A DNA stretch of 36,052 nt from Tulasnella sp. 424. Lineage: Eukaryota; Basidiomycota; Agaricomycetes; Cantharellales; Tulasnellaceae. The position numbers and the translations under genes are program-made. A model generated the notes under the pieces. That model made no database searches. It had not been told where the DNA came from and saw only the letters and a list, made by a program, of their open reading frames with translations. This document shows, one piece after another, positions 10,399 to 21,739 of the stretch (within the stretch, counting starts at the first letter, position 1; each line of letters opens with the position of its first letter). The stretch lies in NCBI GenBank assembly GCA_019633425.1, contig WSUB01000277.1:1-36052 (forward strand), read 5' to 3'.

Positions 10399-11769
10399 AG
10401 CCTTGTCCTGCGAAGCCTGAACAAACACCAAGAAATCTCGGCACCCCCTTCCGCAGTGGGACTCAACCCCTCCGGCCCACACAGGCTCTTGAATTTAACT
10501 CGCAGCGGAAGCAGCTCCAGCCAAAACGGATCCCGAAACCCCCGATTGACTATGCGAGGCGAACGGATGAGGGAGGAAGGGGATGGGTCGGAATGAGTCG
10601 TGTTCGAGCCTTGAGGTGGTGGGCGTTGAACGAACTGTTCCACCGGAATCAGTCCGCACTTCTCGCGCATTCAACCCTACGCAAGTGGGGAAAGAAAGGG
10701 AAAACAAACGAACAACACTCAATCATTGATTTTCAATCTCGGTACCGGCATCATTAGCACCACCAATACCACATACGGCTCCCGACCAAGGCTGGACAAT
10801 TGGATTGCGATACCCCAGCCGCAAGCGTCAACGTCTTCGTTCGGAGCGGGGACTGAGGAGTTTGCACACCGGCAACAGCGGACCGTATGGTGTATCCGCG
10901 TTCTCTTCCGAAGGAGGGGCCAACACTTATCATCAGCACAGCATCTTCAAGCACCCGCTGTTGGCGCCGGGCTGTCACCGTACTTGACTGCTCCCAACGC
11001 GTTCGCAAAACTGCAGCAGCAGTAACAAATGTTCAACTCTCAAACGATCGTCACCACCGCCCCGCCTCCTCCTCCACTATCGACGAGTCCGTCCGACCAT
11101 TGAGAAAGCTCTAGGAGTTTAGACGAGCCTGTTAGGGGTTGATATAGAGAGTCAATTAGAGATGTGGATGCGTCGTCTGTCTCAGGCGGGCGCGAATCGT
11201 GATGGTGCGAGAGACGTGACGGAGATGTTTGATACACTGAGGAAAGGTGCCATTACCACCGGGACATACTCCTCGTCCTAGCAACACCGGTGCAAGGGCT
11301 ATTGGAGAGGACGGGAAGGCCGACTCGGAGAGCCGCTCGAGAAAACTCAGTAGTAAGAGAGGTAAAACGCACGCTCCAATGCGCTTATGTTCTCCAAACC
11401 TCGTCTCACAGCTCACGTTATTTCATCTCCTGCTACCCCCAAACCTTTTCAGCTCCTTCTCGTCCTTGATCACCGTAGAAATTATCCCGCCAGCTCCGCT
11501 CAGCTTGGATAAAGCGTCAAAAGGGAGCGGATACGAGAACGGGAGAGAGCGATCAATGGGCTGCGAATGCTCCTCGAGGTCTGCTCTACCCATTCAGGAG
11601 CGCATACGGATGCCTCTGGAGGGTCGTTGACGATTAGTGGAGGAAAATATCATGGTAAAGGACATAAGAGGGAAGATAGCAAGGAGACTCAGCAGAGGAA
11701 CGAGATGGGTGAGATTGAAGAGCGAGGATTGTAGGTCGGACTGGTCACGTTTTGGTGGAGCGAATCGGA
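10399..11769. other. Decayed coding-like stretch, no intact gene
   Basis: Open frames up to 150 codons occur on both strands but overlap each other and lack consistent splice sites. The most protein-like piece is on + near 11147-11280 (IESQLEMWMRRLSQAGANR), which ends at a stop and has a stop shortly upstream. Taken with the Hsp70 debris just to the left, I read 9.0-11.7 kb as a graveyard of gene fragments. Confidence 0.45.
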
Positions 11770-13215
11770 TCAACTGTCATTGGTGGAGGAACTAGCAGAT
11801 GCGGATTGGGTCCCACCTCTCGCGGACATTGAGTTCAAGAGAGGAGGAGTACTCTGGCGCTGATTTACATCCGAATCAAGTTTTCGCAGTCCCCTCTGCT
11901 TTGCTTCAAAGCTCCTGCAATGGAGGGATATCTTTTCCAGATAGACCCACTTGAAACAGTACTGTTCATCCATGGAATATACGGTAGCTACAAGGATATA
12001 ACTCATTGCACATGATCGCCAATGCACCAAGCCTCGGTTCTGAGGGCACCATTCGGCATGGTAGTCTACCTCCCATGGCGCTCATCTGATTGATACTTGA
12101 TCAGAGTTGAACGCAGAACCCAGGTCGGATGCTTCGCTCTCCTTTTAGTCCGATGGCACAGAACCCTATTTTGCCCCAAAATGGGATGGGGATGTCCTTC
12201 CTTCGCCGACACCCATCCTCCTGATCCGAAGACCCAGTAAGAGATCCCACCCGTGAAATTGTGATAGTGAATATCTCCAGAAGATCGACTTGCAATGGAA
12301 ATAGGTGGTTTTCTGATTGATTCGGAACCTTCAGTTTTGGTCACCAGGAAAGAGATCTCGTCCAGGTCAGTTTTGAAACAACCCGTGTGTTCAGTCCACC
12401 TGCAAGCAGATCGCGTTATTGTTTAGAGAAGTAGGTTAGTATGATGTAATACGTGATAGCTCACAGAGAACCTACTGTGTATCATCGTCCTTTTCCTCGT
12501 CCTCTCGATATCTCTCTGAAGTCCTCATCGTCGCTTGTCGAGTCTGTGGCCTAATTGTGGTAGGCGACCTAACTTCGAGCTCTCCATCACTCTCTTCAAG
12601 ACGGAGTAACAAAGCGTTTGGTTCTCTAGTTTGACCTTTCTGGTTTTGTGGCTGTTGCTTGCGATTCTTCCTGTCCGACGCTTCACTTTGCTGTCTGACC
12701 ATAGAGCTATGCTCCTCATAAACCTGACCAGTGCCTGTATCCTCGCGGCCCCTCATATTGAAGGTAACCTCTCGGGCCGGTTTCCATTTTGAAAGTCGCC
12801 TCGAATCAGGAAGGGGATGAAGATTCGGAAGGTTTGGAAGCTGCGGAGTTCCCAGGCGACTGCTAATGAAGGTACCTGATGAATGATGTGAAACAATGGG
12901 AAGATCCATTGTACGTGCAGAACGTGAAGCCTGCGATGTAACATGGCTGGTGGGGCGAGGGATCAGGTCGGGGGATGTAAGGATGGATTCTGGTAGACGG
13001 CGCTCCAATGTTGGTTGTAATCCAGAGGTACCAGTGGTAGCGAGAGTCCTGAGGGTGGTTTCGGCAGCTGCTTGCAAGTGCTTGCCTGGTATGCGAGGCC
13101 AGCTGTAGAATGGCGACGCATGCGCCGGAAGAGGGAGCGGACGAGAGATTAGAGCGTTAGGATCGATCTGGGAAAGGCGACGAGTAAGACTGAGTTTTGA
13201 GCGCTGTGCAGGCAT
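11770..13215 (-). CDS. Hypothetical protein with GDI/GWV/HP/W domain (paralogue of 931-2714)
   Basis: Three exons (13215-12476, 12399-12070, 12001-11770) give a 433-residue frame. The introns are 76 nt, with a perfect CATACTAACC branch region, and 68 nt. The start is ATG, MPAQRSKLSLTRRLSQIDPN. Residues 1-247 are low-complexity (Pro, Ser, Arg, Gln) and end in an acidic EEKDDDTQ. Exon 2 (residues about 248-357) holds the shared domain: GDIHYH, YWVFGSGGWV, G-HPHPILGQNRV, then HPTWVLRS. The sister gene at 931-2714 has the same order and also a phase-2 intron just before the domain, which supports common descent. Exon 3 continues SYILVATVYSMDEQY with Trp/Tyr/Cys residues, then a Ser-rich tail. Location and function are unknown. 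Confidence 0.75.
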
Positions 13216-13583
13216 GCTGAAGGTACTGATGAGTGCCAGTTCAGGTATACGGAACCACGGTTACCTTTTATACTCATACGTTCGCCAGTGAAAGCCAGTC
13301 GGACAAAGGATGAATCCCTTGTTGGAATTATATACCGCAAGTCTATTAATCACAAGAGACCTTTCACTTTCACTGAATCTCTTTGTTGTTTGAGGCCGAG
13401 GGCGAGACGTGGGCTGGAGTTCAAGGGTTCTCACTTAAGTAGACAAACAAAGCCTGTTCAGGTAGCGTACGCCTGATCATGCTTAGTCCCTCAGCAACAT
13501 CGAATAATCGCCAGAAATTTGAAATACATATTCACTCATTTTATCAAGGAACACAAAGAAAAAGAAGTCACTTTAAAAGACTA

Positions 13584-16500
13584 CTAGTCAAAGAAAGGGT
13601 GCTTGTCCTCGCTAACATCCAACGCACGCTCCAAATTTCTCCCACCTTTTGCCAACCAACTTTTCGAGTACACGTTTTGAGGGAGGCCCATAATAACGAG
13701 GGGGTTCTGGCTGACAAGTTTTTTTTGTCGGCTTCGAGGACGGGGTAAGCTGCCTCTCGTGAAGGTTGACTGAGCGATGAAATCTGTGGCATCATCAACG
13801 GCTCGATTCACCACCGCAACCTTCTTAGAAAGCCAGTACTTTTGACGAACCAGAGCAGGCTTTAGGGGTTTGATATTTGCATTGTCTCCGTTGGAACCCG
13901 AGCTCTGGGGCTCATCGGAGCTCATCCCCAGGGCCCCCAAGGCCCTATACAACGGAATATGTTTGTGGAGGGTCGGCATTGCCTCACATGTGCGGAGCCG
14001 CCGAAGAAAAAGCTAATGAGATAAAGTATACTGCATTTGCTAGCTTGCTGAGACTATCTGAGACTGGACTTACGGAGGCTTTACGACTGTAACGAGCGGC
14101 GCGCTGATGATACCGATGGAGCTCGGCGTCCGTCCATCCCTCCCGGCGCTTTTTACGCCAAAGATATTCCAGGTGTCGTACAACCCTTGTACGAACATGA
14201 ACCCTGCTGAATCTCCTGAAGAATTCTTCATAGTGCTCCTCCATCCAACCCATCACGATATCGACAGCAGCTGAGTTGAAACGACTTCTCTTCATAGTGT
14301 GACGCCACTTAATGTAGAAGTTATCTCTGGTGGGGAACGCAATCTCAGGCAGAGGACCAGGAGGAAGCGAACCACCAGGTTGCTCGCTGACTTTGAGGAG
14401 TGTGTAAAGGGCTTCACGGATGGCGCCCTGGGAAACGGAAAGACTTGAGCGTCAGTTTGATGATGATTGTTACGGTCGCTGCAGTACACGAGCTCACCGA
14501 TAGCTCTTTTGCATCTCCGCCTCTTTGGATAGGGTGTCCTGCCGAGTGCCTCCTAAGGAACTTACGAACATGGCCTCTGCCTTCACCCTCGTGGAAGTGA
14601 GCAAGCTCAGAAAGCCTCAGGTCATGAATGTTGGTGGCTGCGTTGTTTAACAGGTCCGTTATTCCTGGCCAAACGTCCTGGGGAGTCAACGATAAGAGGC
14701 GGTTTAGCTTTCGGGAAGGTGCAAGCGCTTACGTTGATATCAGCCATTTCGATGTCGCTGCGGATTTCGGGTTCTACAGAAGCTTGAGTTAGTCCTCCAC
14801 AGTCACTAATGAGCAACATTAAATACCATCTTGCTCCTTATGATCATCTTGCCGCTCACTGAGGGAGCTCACTATCAAATCGTCACGGTAAGCGCTGATA
14901 GAAGTTTAAATATGAAATTCCACCTACTGGCCACGTCACTATGCTGAGCTCTTTGATTGATAATTGAGTTTACAGGGCTTTGTAATTGCGGGGAATGAGC
15001 TTGCCTTGGTGTTGGTTGCGAGCTGTCAACTATGCAATGAGAGACCACAGCCTTAGCATGATGGGAACCATTAAGGTACGCAGAGCTCCTCAACATACGG
15101 GACATTCGGTGGTCCGGAACAGCAGCTTGTGGTGCCTTAGTGTAGCCTTTACGGGCCACCGCAAAATTTTTGGCAGTCAGATCCAAATTCGAAACACGAA
15201 AGTGGCAAGTCTCTGATTCGATGGAAGGTCGTACCTGAAAGATTCGACGCTCTCATTTTCGCTCGCACTGTAGCATAGTGTGAGTCTTTAGATCTACAGA
15301 GTTACGAAGCTAACGTACCGGCTGCAGTTTGTAATGTGGGACTAGAGTTATTGAGGTGAGGTGGCGTATCGACTTGAAACCCAGGAGGGAGAAATAGTCG
15401 CGTGCCAGTCGATGTCAAGGGGAAACGCTGACGATAGAGGCCTGATCCATATTCCTCATCAAAAACGTCTTTTTCTCCACTTTTGTCGAGTGTCGATTCT
15501 CGGAAAACCTCCATTTGGTCTCCACCGAATCTCCCGTCAGGACTAGTATCCATAGCCTCAATCCTCAGCTCTACATGTGATCGGACTTGAGACGCCCCCG
15601 AGGTATTTTGTCCTTCCGAATGCTCATCACCAGGGGAAACAAGCTCCATGATATCACCTTCGAAGCGATCGGGGGACTGATCATGACGCTCCTGAGCATT
15701 GTACACAACCATTGAATCCCCTGCGAAACGGTTGGATGTACCTGTGGGATGGTGGCGGATTGAAAGCGATGATGGCCTTCCTGTGTGCGGCGGATGGGTT
15801 TCTTTGCCAGCGGTATGGGAAGGCCGGGGATGGTGGCTTGGATGAGTATGTGTCGGAGCAGTCGTTAGCAGTGGTGAACAAGGGCCTTGAGGATGGCCGT
15901 TACTATTGTTTTGGGGGTTCCTTGATTTGGCGAGGGCTCCTAGACACTTTGAGCTTGTTGAATTGCCTGATGCAACCGTCTGGGCGCTAATCAAGTTGAA
16001 TGCCGACGGATCTTGTGGAAGTGTTGGTCTAATCTCGGAAGAGGTGCCAGGGCCAGAGTTGGTGCTGTGAAGGATCATGGTGTCCCCTTTGAACCGATCT
16101 TCAGGTCCAGATACATTGTTTCCCGCAGTGGCCCCAGGTGCCCTGTCTCGCATGGTAGGATGGGCATCACTTGGCTGGCGTTGGAGTTCAGTTTTTTCGG
16201 TCTTGTATATAACCATAGAGTCCCCGGTAAAGCGATTAGATATGTCGGTGGGATGGGGGGCGACCAAGGGCTTAGACTGCACCACGGAGGGACCTTCGTG
16301 TTCAGACTGGTCGCCCTCTGAGATAGGTGGAACTTCCGCGCGAGGAGAGAAGCGGTCGGCGGTGTCTTTGATTTCGTACACGGTCATCTCATCCAGGCCA
16401 AAGCGTTGGCCTTGTTGAGAAAGCAGGTCTCTTTCCGGTGATGGAGGGGCTTTGCTAATCGTTTCGCTGGCGCCTGGAGGGTCTCAAAACAGGCATGATG

Positions 16501-17236
16501 TGATCATGAGCGAATTGTGCCCATGAATCCCATCGAGCAGATGAACATACTTGCGCTCAGACTCTCCCGAGATTGTGATGCTAACGAGAAAAGGTGAGTA
16601 AGTGCAGCAAGAGGGAGCGTTAAGTACAACACCGACCTTTCAACATCGCCTCAACGACGGTGGAATTGTGATGCGATGGAGTATCACGACTCTGACTCGA
16701 GATACCGGTCCCAAAAATGTCCCCAAAACGCTCCATGACAGTATATGCGCGTTTCGAAGACTTTGGCGAAGGGGCCAGAGGTGGGACCCGGACAAGAGCC
16801 TGGTGCGCAAAGTTCGAGGCTAGGAAAATGATAAATGGCGTATTAAGACCAGTGTTGACACTCAGAACGTTGGTGATTGCTGACTAGGCACTTACTTCCC
16901 TGCGCTAACTCACGGATGGGACTTGTTGCTGGGTCATCGGGATCTGTTCGGTTGCCAAGATCTTCTGGCATCTGAGTACCTTCACCCTTCTCTTCATCTT
17001 CGTCTTCATCCTCATTCACTACGCTCCTGGGGTTTCTCATGACAGTGAAGGAGAACGGCTGGCGTTGTAAACCTAAGCGGGGAGGAGACCGACGAGTAGA
17101 CGAGGAGGATGGATTCTGCTGCATTCGTCGAAGGGCCAGTTGGTGTCGATTGGATGGTGGGAGAGGTGGCACCAACTGCAAAAGGGCGACGTGAATTGGG
17201 GGCGGTCTGGATCGAAATTGGATCTGCAGTGCTCAT
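13584..17236 (-). CDS. Long hypothetical protein: RFxGDxM repeats plus C-terminal MSSDE domain
   Basis: About a dozen exons, together about 1,000 residues, join in frame from the ATG at 17236 (MSTADPISIQTAPNSRRPF) to the TGA-free end HPFFD at 13584. Weakest junctions are near 17176 and between 15235 and 14900, where one proposed intron is only 29 nt. The large exon 16473-15319 carries a repeated motif RFxGDxM (NRFTGDSM, DRFKGDTM, NRFAGDSM, DRFEGDIM, GRFGGDQM, plus variants QRFGLDEM and DRFSPRAE) in disordered Ser/Pro/His-rich sequence. An acidic linker leads to a helical C-terminal module: FPTRDNFYIKW, basic helices, then LFLRRL, HIPLYRALGALGMSSDE and a final GLPQNVYSKSWLA. That module recurs at 22774-23581 with the same phase-0 intron before LFxxR. 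The C-terminal pattern resembles abundant agaricomycete hypothetical proteins, from memory. The repeats might be short binding motifs; nothing proves it. Confidence 0.7.
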
Positions 17237-17479
17237 TGTTTGGGTTCAGGGATGATTACGTTACTGCTCCTGGGGTGATGTCAGTATTTGTACATGTGCG
17301 ACTCGATCTCAAGATTCATGCGTTGGGTCCAGTGCTTGGGCGTCTGCTACTCAATATGGTAAGACTGGCCCAACAAATCTCAAGGGTTGGCAACCGACTA
17401 AATATTAGCTCACTCTCCTCTCTTCGTTCGCACCTAGATCTCTACCATTTTCACCTCACTCCAACCCACTCAGAAACAT

Positions 17480-18801
17480 ATGGGTGCGCATATCTACGGC
17501 AACCTCCGTCTCCATCATCCAATCTGGACCCATTGTCAGCGTCGGGGCATCCGCATTATCCGCTATGCGTCGAGCGTTACCTCGCCTAACTGCGTCCACG
17601 ACGTCTTGACCCTGAACATCATTACAAATGCGGAGGAGAATGCCTTTACACAAGGTGACTGGACTTTGGTTCGTGGGGAGATTCTGGGTGGCTCTCGATC
17701 AAGCTACCTGGATGTAGAGGTGTTTGATGGCGGGATAGAGCTTTCGACCAGTGGCGATTGTCGTGCACCGCCCGTGATCTCACTGGCGGGTCGGTTGTAT
17801 CAGCGCAACTATGATGTGTACTCGCAATGTGTTGAGATCGAGGTCAACACAAGTCGAGGTCCGCTATATTTTGCGTACGTCGGTGTAGAGGCTCATGGCT
17901 ATATACAACTAATAGGATGCCTTTGAATAGCATTTCCTTGGGCCGGCTAGAAAATGACGTGTACCACAGTTTGGAACGAGGCGAAACCGTGATCCTCTCC
18001 GGCACTTTTGAAGGCATTTTGAACTTGACCGACGATAGCGGACCACTCATTGTGGTCTTTCCACGCACCCTTTACCTCCCATCCCGACAGCCAGTCTATC
18101 ACGCCTACCTACGTCCCTTCCGCTATGAGGAGGTTGAGGTCCTTCCAGAGGCTGGTGGTATGCCTCCAGGTCTGATTTTCATTGGCAAGATTGGTGAGAT
18201 GGACCAGGACGAAGATCCTATCCGAGCCCAGGTACAGGAGGAGATCTTCAGAGGGTATGAAACGTGGGAGAACAACGCCATCGAAATCGTCGATAAAATG
18301 GGTTCAGCAAGTTCGTCTGTCGCTGTAACTGGTCTTGGTGATTCTTCAGAGATCGGGGGCGACGGAGATGGGTTTGGAGCGGAGACGGCTGGGGCGCCCG
18401 ACTCACCACCACTTGAAGAGGATAACTATCACGAGGGAGGGTCCCGTGAAGAGTCTAGTGAGGACATGGAGAGTGACTCGGACGATGACACCGAGAGGCA
18501 AAGGAGCATTGACTATAGCGACGAAGAGGAGGGGGGTGCAAGGGCTAGGTGGGGGCTTCCTCCAGTGTCAAATTCGGGAGGGCCCAGTTGGGAAGGCAGC
18601 AACAGCGAATATCACCCTCAGACTGATGATGATGACGAAGACGAAGACGAAGACGAAGACGAAGACAGAGACGAAGACGAGGATGACGAGGGGGACGAGG
18701 ACGAAGACGACGAAGGGGACGAGGTTGAAGACGACGAGGGGGACGAGGACGAAGACGACGCCGACGAAGAAGATGAGGACGAGAACGAAGACGATAGCTA
18801 G
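17480..18801 (+). CDS. Two-domain beta-rich protein (possible OB folds) with very acidic tail
   Basis: Two exons (17480-17874, 17916-18801; 41-nt phase-2 intron with ACAACTAATAG end) give 426 residues. The ATG at 17480 (MGAHIYGNLRLHHP) aligns with the start region of the neighbour at 18993-20099. Residues about 50-130 and 132-190 are alternating beta strands (QGDWTLVRGEILGG, SSYLDVEVFDGG; then GETVILSGTFEGI), compatible with two OB-like barrels; the fold is my inference. From about residue 240 the chain becomes disordered, and the last 70 residues are almost only Asp/Glu, encoded by GACGAAGAC-type triplet repeats that probably vary in length. It is convergent with its paralogue, with 3' ends 191 bp apart. 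No catalytic motif. A nucleic-acid or histone-binding role is possible but unproven. Confidence 0.7.
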
Positions 18802-18992
18802 GTCCTAGATTATATCTTATAGATAATTTGGAGCAATATCTCTTCAGTCTCAAAGTTGAGCTGTGCTGTTCCTTTTTGGTGTGAGTTGTCGCGCTTTTGA
18901 TCTTGACCGAGCTCTTCAAATGTCGTGCAACAATGAATAGAATAATGAAGCTCAGTCTCATAAGCCTACAGAGGTACACAGTATGACTTATT

Positions 18993-20099
18993 CTATCTCC
19001 AATACTTTCGACGAGAGAAATGCGACTCTTCCGAGCCTCCATTACGTCGCTTTTTAGACGGAATAATAGGAGACGACGTCAACGCAGTTGTATGGGGGCT
19101 CTGCTTGTGAGAGACATCTTGTAAATCCTCCGAGCCTTCCCTCCATTGAACCTTGCCCATAGCTCCTGATGAGACCCCACGACCTAGTGGAGTACTGATG
19201 TGTAAGGGTGATGGCCGAGGAGTGGAATCGCCCTGGTATCCTTCCGCCACGGTCCTTCCGGCCTGAGTCGAATCCGAGAGATCTTCATCTTGGGCTCCAG
19301 CTAGACTTCCGGCGTCGAAGTATATGGAATCTGTAAGACTCGGGGCATCCGCCTCCTCCGATGTGGTATTTGAGAGTTGCTCCTGACCTCCTCTGAGGAA
19401 AGGTTTTGACAAAGGCACGGAAGGTCGAAGGCATATATCGATAAAGGTGGTGATATAAGCAGGGAAGACATCGTTGCTGCTGTCGTAGATGAATCCTTGC
19501 AAAAGCCCTGAGACATGAAGAGGTTCTTGGACACTGACGCTCTGTAAGTAGTCCGGGGACAAGCGATCCCAAGGTACTCTAAGCCCAGCGATCCATCAGG
19601 CACACTTTGCGTAGTAACTTTCTTTGCCAGCAACTTACAGAACATTTGGTCCAGGATTACTTTCATCCTGTGTATCCAGGACGAGGCAATGGGGATAAGA
19701 TGTGTGTGTTTTGGTGAGAAGTATCCCATCCGCGTCCAGCACAGGACGAAGAGCGGGAAGGCTCTTCCTCTCAGTAATGGCATCATCATAAACCTCCATC
19801 TCAAGCACATCTTTCCCCCTCAAGTACCCATTGACGAAGAAGCCATGGATATCGACCAATGAGGCCTGCTCAAAGCTGGGCTCCGAAACGCATAACACCA
19901 GGTCAACCTCAAGAATCTCCTTTCCGGATGAGGTGAGAAGTTTCGATGTAGACCGCAGGGTCCACCGTTTACGTTTGTCGCAGAACGATTTTGCGACATG
20001 TCCTATTTTGCAAGTCCCGATGAATCGAGCAGGCATGGGAGGGAGTTGGGAGACAAGGACAGGGAGGAGAGGGAGTGACGGGAGATGGGGACTGCTCAC
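18993..20099 (-). CDS. Paralogue of the two-domain beta-rich protein, Ser/Lys-rich tail
   Basis: Exons 20099-19639 and 19578-18993 with a 60-nt intron give 348 residues from an ATG at 20099. A second ATG 21 codons in (MPARFIGTCKIGHV) aligns better with the neighbour's start. Domain 1 has ASLVDIHGFFVNGYLRGKD, LEMEVYDD and a conserved Pro/Asp turn. Domain 2 begins after the intron: VPWDRLSPDYLQ, EPLHVSGLLQGFIYDSS, TFIDICLRPS. The intron sits at the same place and phase (2) as in 17480-18801 and 28375-29887, strong evidence for shared ancestry. The C-terminus lacks the acidic tail and instead ends in a basic, Ser-rich stretch (SKKRRNGG) that looks like a nuclear signal. Function is unknown. Confidence 0.75.
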
Positions 20100-20252
20100 T
20101 GCTGACGGTACGTCTCTGAATAGTGCACTGCCTGAAATTATGGGTCAAATTTACCTGATCGGGATAGGTGGAGAAGCTCCCGAGGTCCGGTCAAAAGAGT
20201 GGATCCAGAAAACCCAACATGCCAGAAATTGTGGGGTTCTCCTGGACAAACT

Positions 20253-20765
20253 TTAACAAACCAACTTGAACAAAGGAGTGGGTTCGTCACGGCGGGCAGC
20301 TCCGGATCCAGAGCGCATGGTTCCTCGCCACTTATTGATTCTCATCACTAAATCAGGGTTAGCCTGAGTACCTCGTGTCAGGATATTACTCCCTCGAACG
20401 TAGCCTAGCAGCCGAAAGGTCACTGTCCCCATGAACTCAAAATTCCCGAAGAGATGACCGTTGTCAGACATAAATCTACGTGAAATGGGGCAGTAAAATT
20501 TTCGGACCGATCCATCCGATACTTTCGGCATCAGTGGCTCTGGATCCAGATGGAGAAATACATATCCAGTACCCCTGGGCCGCCTTGGAAATACCAGGAA
20601 TTCGAACGAACATCGCTTCCACAAAAGGAGAGAAGGAAGCCATAAATGCGTCAAAATCCGATGCATTGAAATGAGGGAAAGGATAATGATAGGACACGTG
20701 CATGGCAAGGACGTCGGTATCGAGGATCCGGAGAACCTCGAACAAGGTATCACCGGACCCCGGGA
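20253..20765 (-). CDS. Partial or unresolved hypothetical gene
   Basis: Frames on the minus strand read GDTLFEVLRILDTDVLAMHV, then DFDAFMASFSPFVEAMFVRIP. After a proposed 81-nt intron they read SDGSVRKFYCPISRRF and GNFEFMGTVTFRLLGYVRGS. The composition is protein-like and loosely resembles the beta-rich genes next to it. I could not find a start, and the 3' end has two alternatives: a stop at 20253, or a GTACTC donor near 20370. It may be a fourth, truncated member of the neighbouring family or an unrelated fragment. Confidence 0.3.
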   Translation of the reverse strand, partial: SRGPVIPCSRFSGSSIPTSLPCTCPIIILSLISMHRILTHLWLPSLLLWKRCSFEFLVFPRRPRGTGYVFLHLDPEPLMPKVSDGSVRKFYCPISRRFMSDNGHLFGNFEFMGTVTFRLLGYVRGSNILTRGTQANPDLVMRINKWRGTMRSGSGAARRDEPTPLFKLVC

Positions 20766-20982
20766 ACTTTTATCACCGAGGTTAAAGCCTCGATGCCACG
20801 GAATTCTATTACATGAGGATCCTAGCTGAGTCTAGAGTGCATCTTGACAAAAAGGGACTCCGAGGGATGGGAGCACCGATCAGGTGTGGCGGGTTCCATA
20901 ACGACCAAAGAAGCCTAATAAGCCAACAAAGCGTACTTACTATCTATAGTCTGATCGCTGGGTTGCTCACTCGAAGCAACGT

Positions 20983-21002
20983 ATGTGACGACCTCGTCAC
21001 AT
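20983..21002. other. 9-bp palindrome at the start of the LTR
   Basis: ATGTGACGA (20983-20991) pairs with TCGTCACAT (20994-21002) around CC. It overlaps the first bases (TGTGACG) of the proposed LTR. Palindromic TGTGACG-type starts are, from memory, common in fungal Ty3/gypsy LTRs. Confidence 0.6.
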
Positions 21003-21411
21003 GATCCACCTTTCCTCATCACGTGACCAGGGCAAGGTTCTCATCGCGCGATCCTCGCGATCGACTGATCCCCCCGCATGCTTCTCGTATGCCTCACCAC
21101 TACCTCACGCTCCTTGGTCATCCCCTCATGCATTCCTCATTGTCTTGTTCATGCAACGCGTCAGCCGTTCCATCGGTTTCCACCACCTTCTTTACTATGC
21201 CAGGACATTCTAGTCACAGCCACTCGTTAGTATTTAAGTACAGCGGAATGAGGAGGTTTGTTCCTCATTCCGCCTCTTGTCTATTCAATCACAGTCCATT
21301 TCTCAACCATCGTGCTAGAGCAACGATCTTGCCTAGTGATCTCTCTCTTTCAAACCATAGTCTATCGTCAGATACGCCTTGCTCGGTTTCTACCTTAAGG
21401 GAACCCTGACA
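20984..21411 (+). mobile_element. Probable solo LTR of a retrotransposon (Ty3/gypsy type suspected)
   Basis: A 428-bp segment starts TGTGACG and ends CCTGACA (TG...CA). It is flanked by ACGTA (20979-20983) and ATGTA (21412-21416), a 4/5 match to a target-site duplication. Inside are a TATTTAAGTA box (21231-21240), a perfect 12-bp hairpin just after it, and no gene. No gag/pol sequence or second LTR is seen nearby, so it would be a solo LTR left by recombination. The family assignment rests only on the TGTGACG start and layout. The TSD mismatch leaves room for doubt; orientation is set by the TATA-like box. Confidence 0.5.
21243..21273. other. Perfect 12-bp hairpin downstream of TATA-like box
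   Basis: GCGGAATGAGGA (21243-21254) pairs with TCCTCATTCCGC (21262-21273) around GGTTTGT. It sits 3 bases after the TATTTAAGTA box, where the R region of an LTR would begin, so it may form at the 5' end of the LTR transcript. Confidence 0.65.
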
Positions 21412-21739
21412 ATGTAAAGGCTTCGCCCCGGTTTTCCGTTTGCACCTGCAGGAACCATCGGGCAACGCCCAAGATTGGACTGACGGCGACGAGAGTCACG
21501 TTAGAGACGATTGGAGCTATTAGCCTTGAGCTTATCTTTGATAATATACTCAAAATTTAAAAGCAGACGGAGAGAAACTGCCAGTAAGAATCATCGTGAA
21601 TGAATCGGGGTCAGATTCAATTAGAGGCAAGCCCAGGAGCAATATTTTGGGAAGCCGTACACCTCATGGGACCGAGCTCAGTATCGCACTGATCATAATC
21701 ACGACAACGCGTATGAAACGAGTCTCGAAGGCTATTGGA

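Noticed and set aside
10305..10757. 150-codon open frame on + over the 17-bp hairpin
   Set aside because: Overlapping long frames exist on both strands in GC-rich decayed sequence; no splice logic or motif supports either.
15712..16418. Gly/Trp-rich + frames between 15712 and 16418
   Set aside because: Antisense to the exon with RFxGDxM repeats; periodic similarity is inherited from those repeats.
13584..17236. Two separate genes split near 14900
   Set aside because: An acidic linker (SSAYRDDLIVSSLSERQ) joins both parts in one frame through exons with a good branch point; kept as one gene, although the 29-nt intron makes the split still possible.
18335..19042. Thr/Lys-rich frame on + (18335-18808) and Arg/Leu-rich frame on - (18545-19042)
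   Set aside because: Both are frame shadows of the Asp/Glu triplet repeat of the acidic-tail gene.
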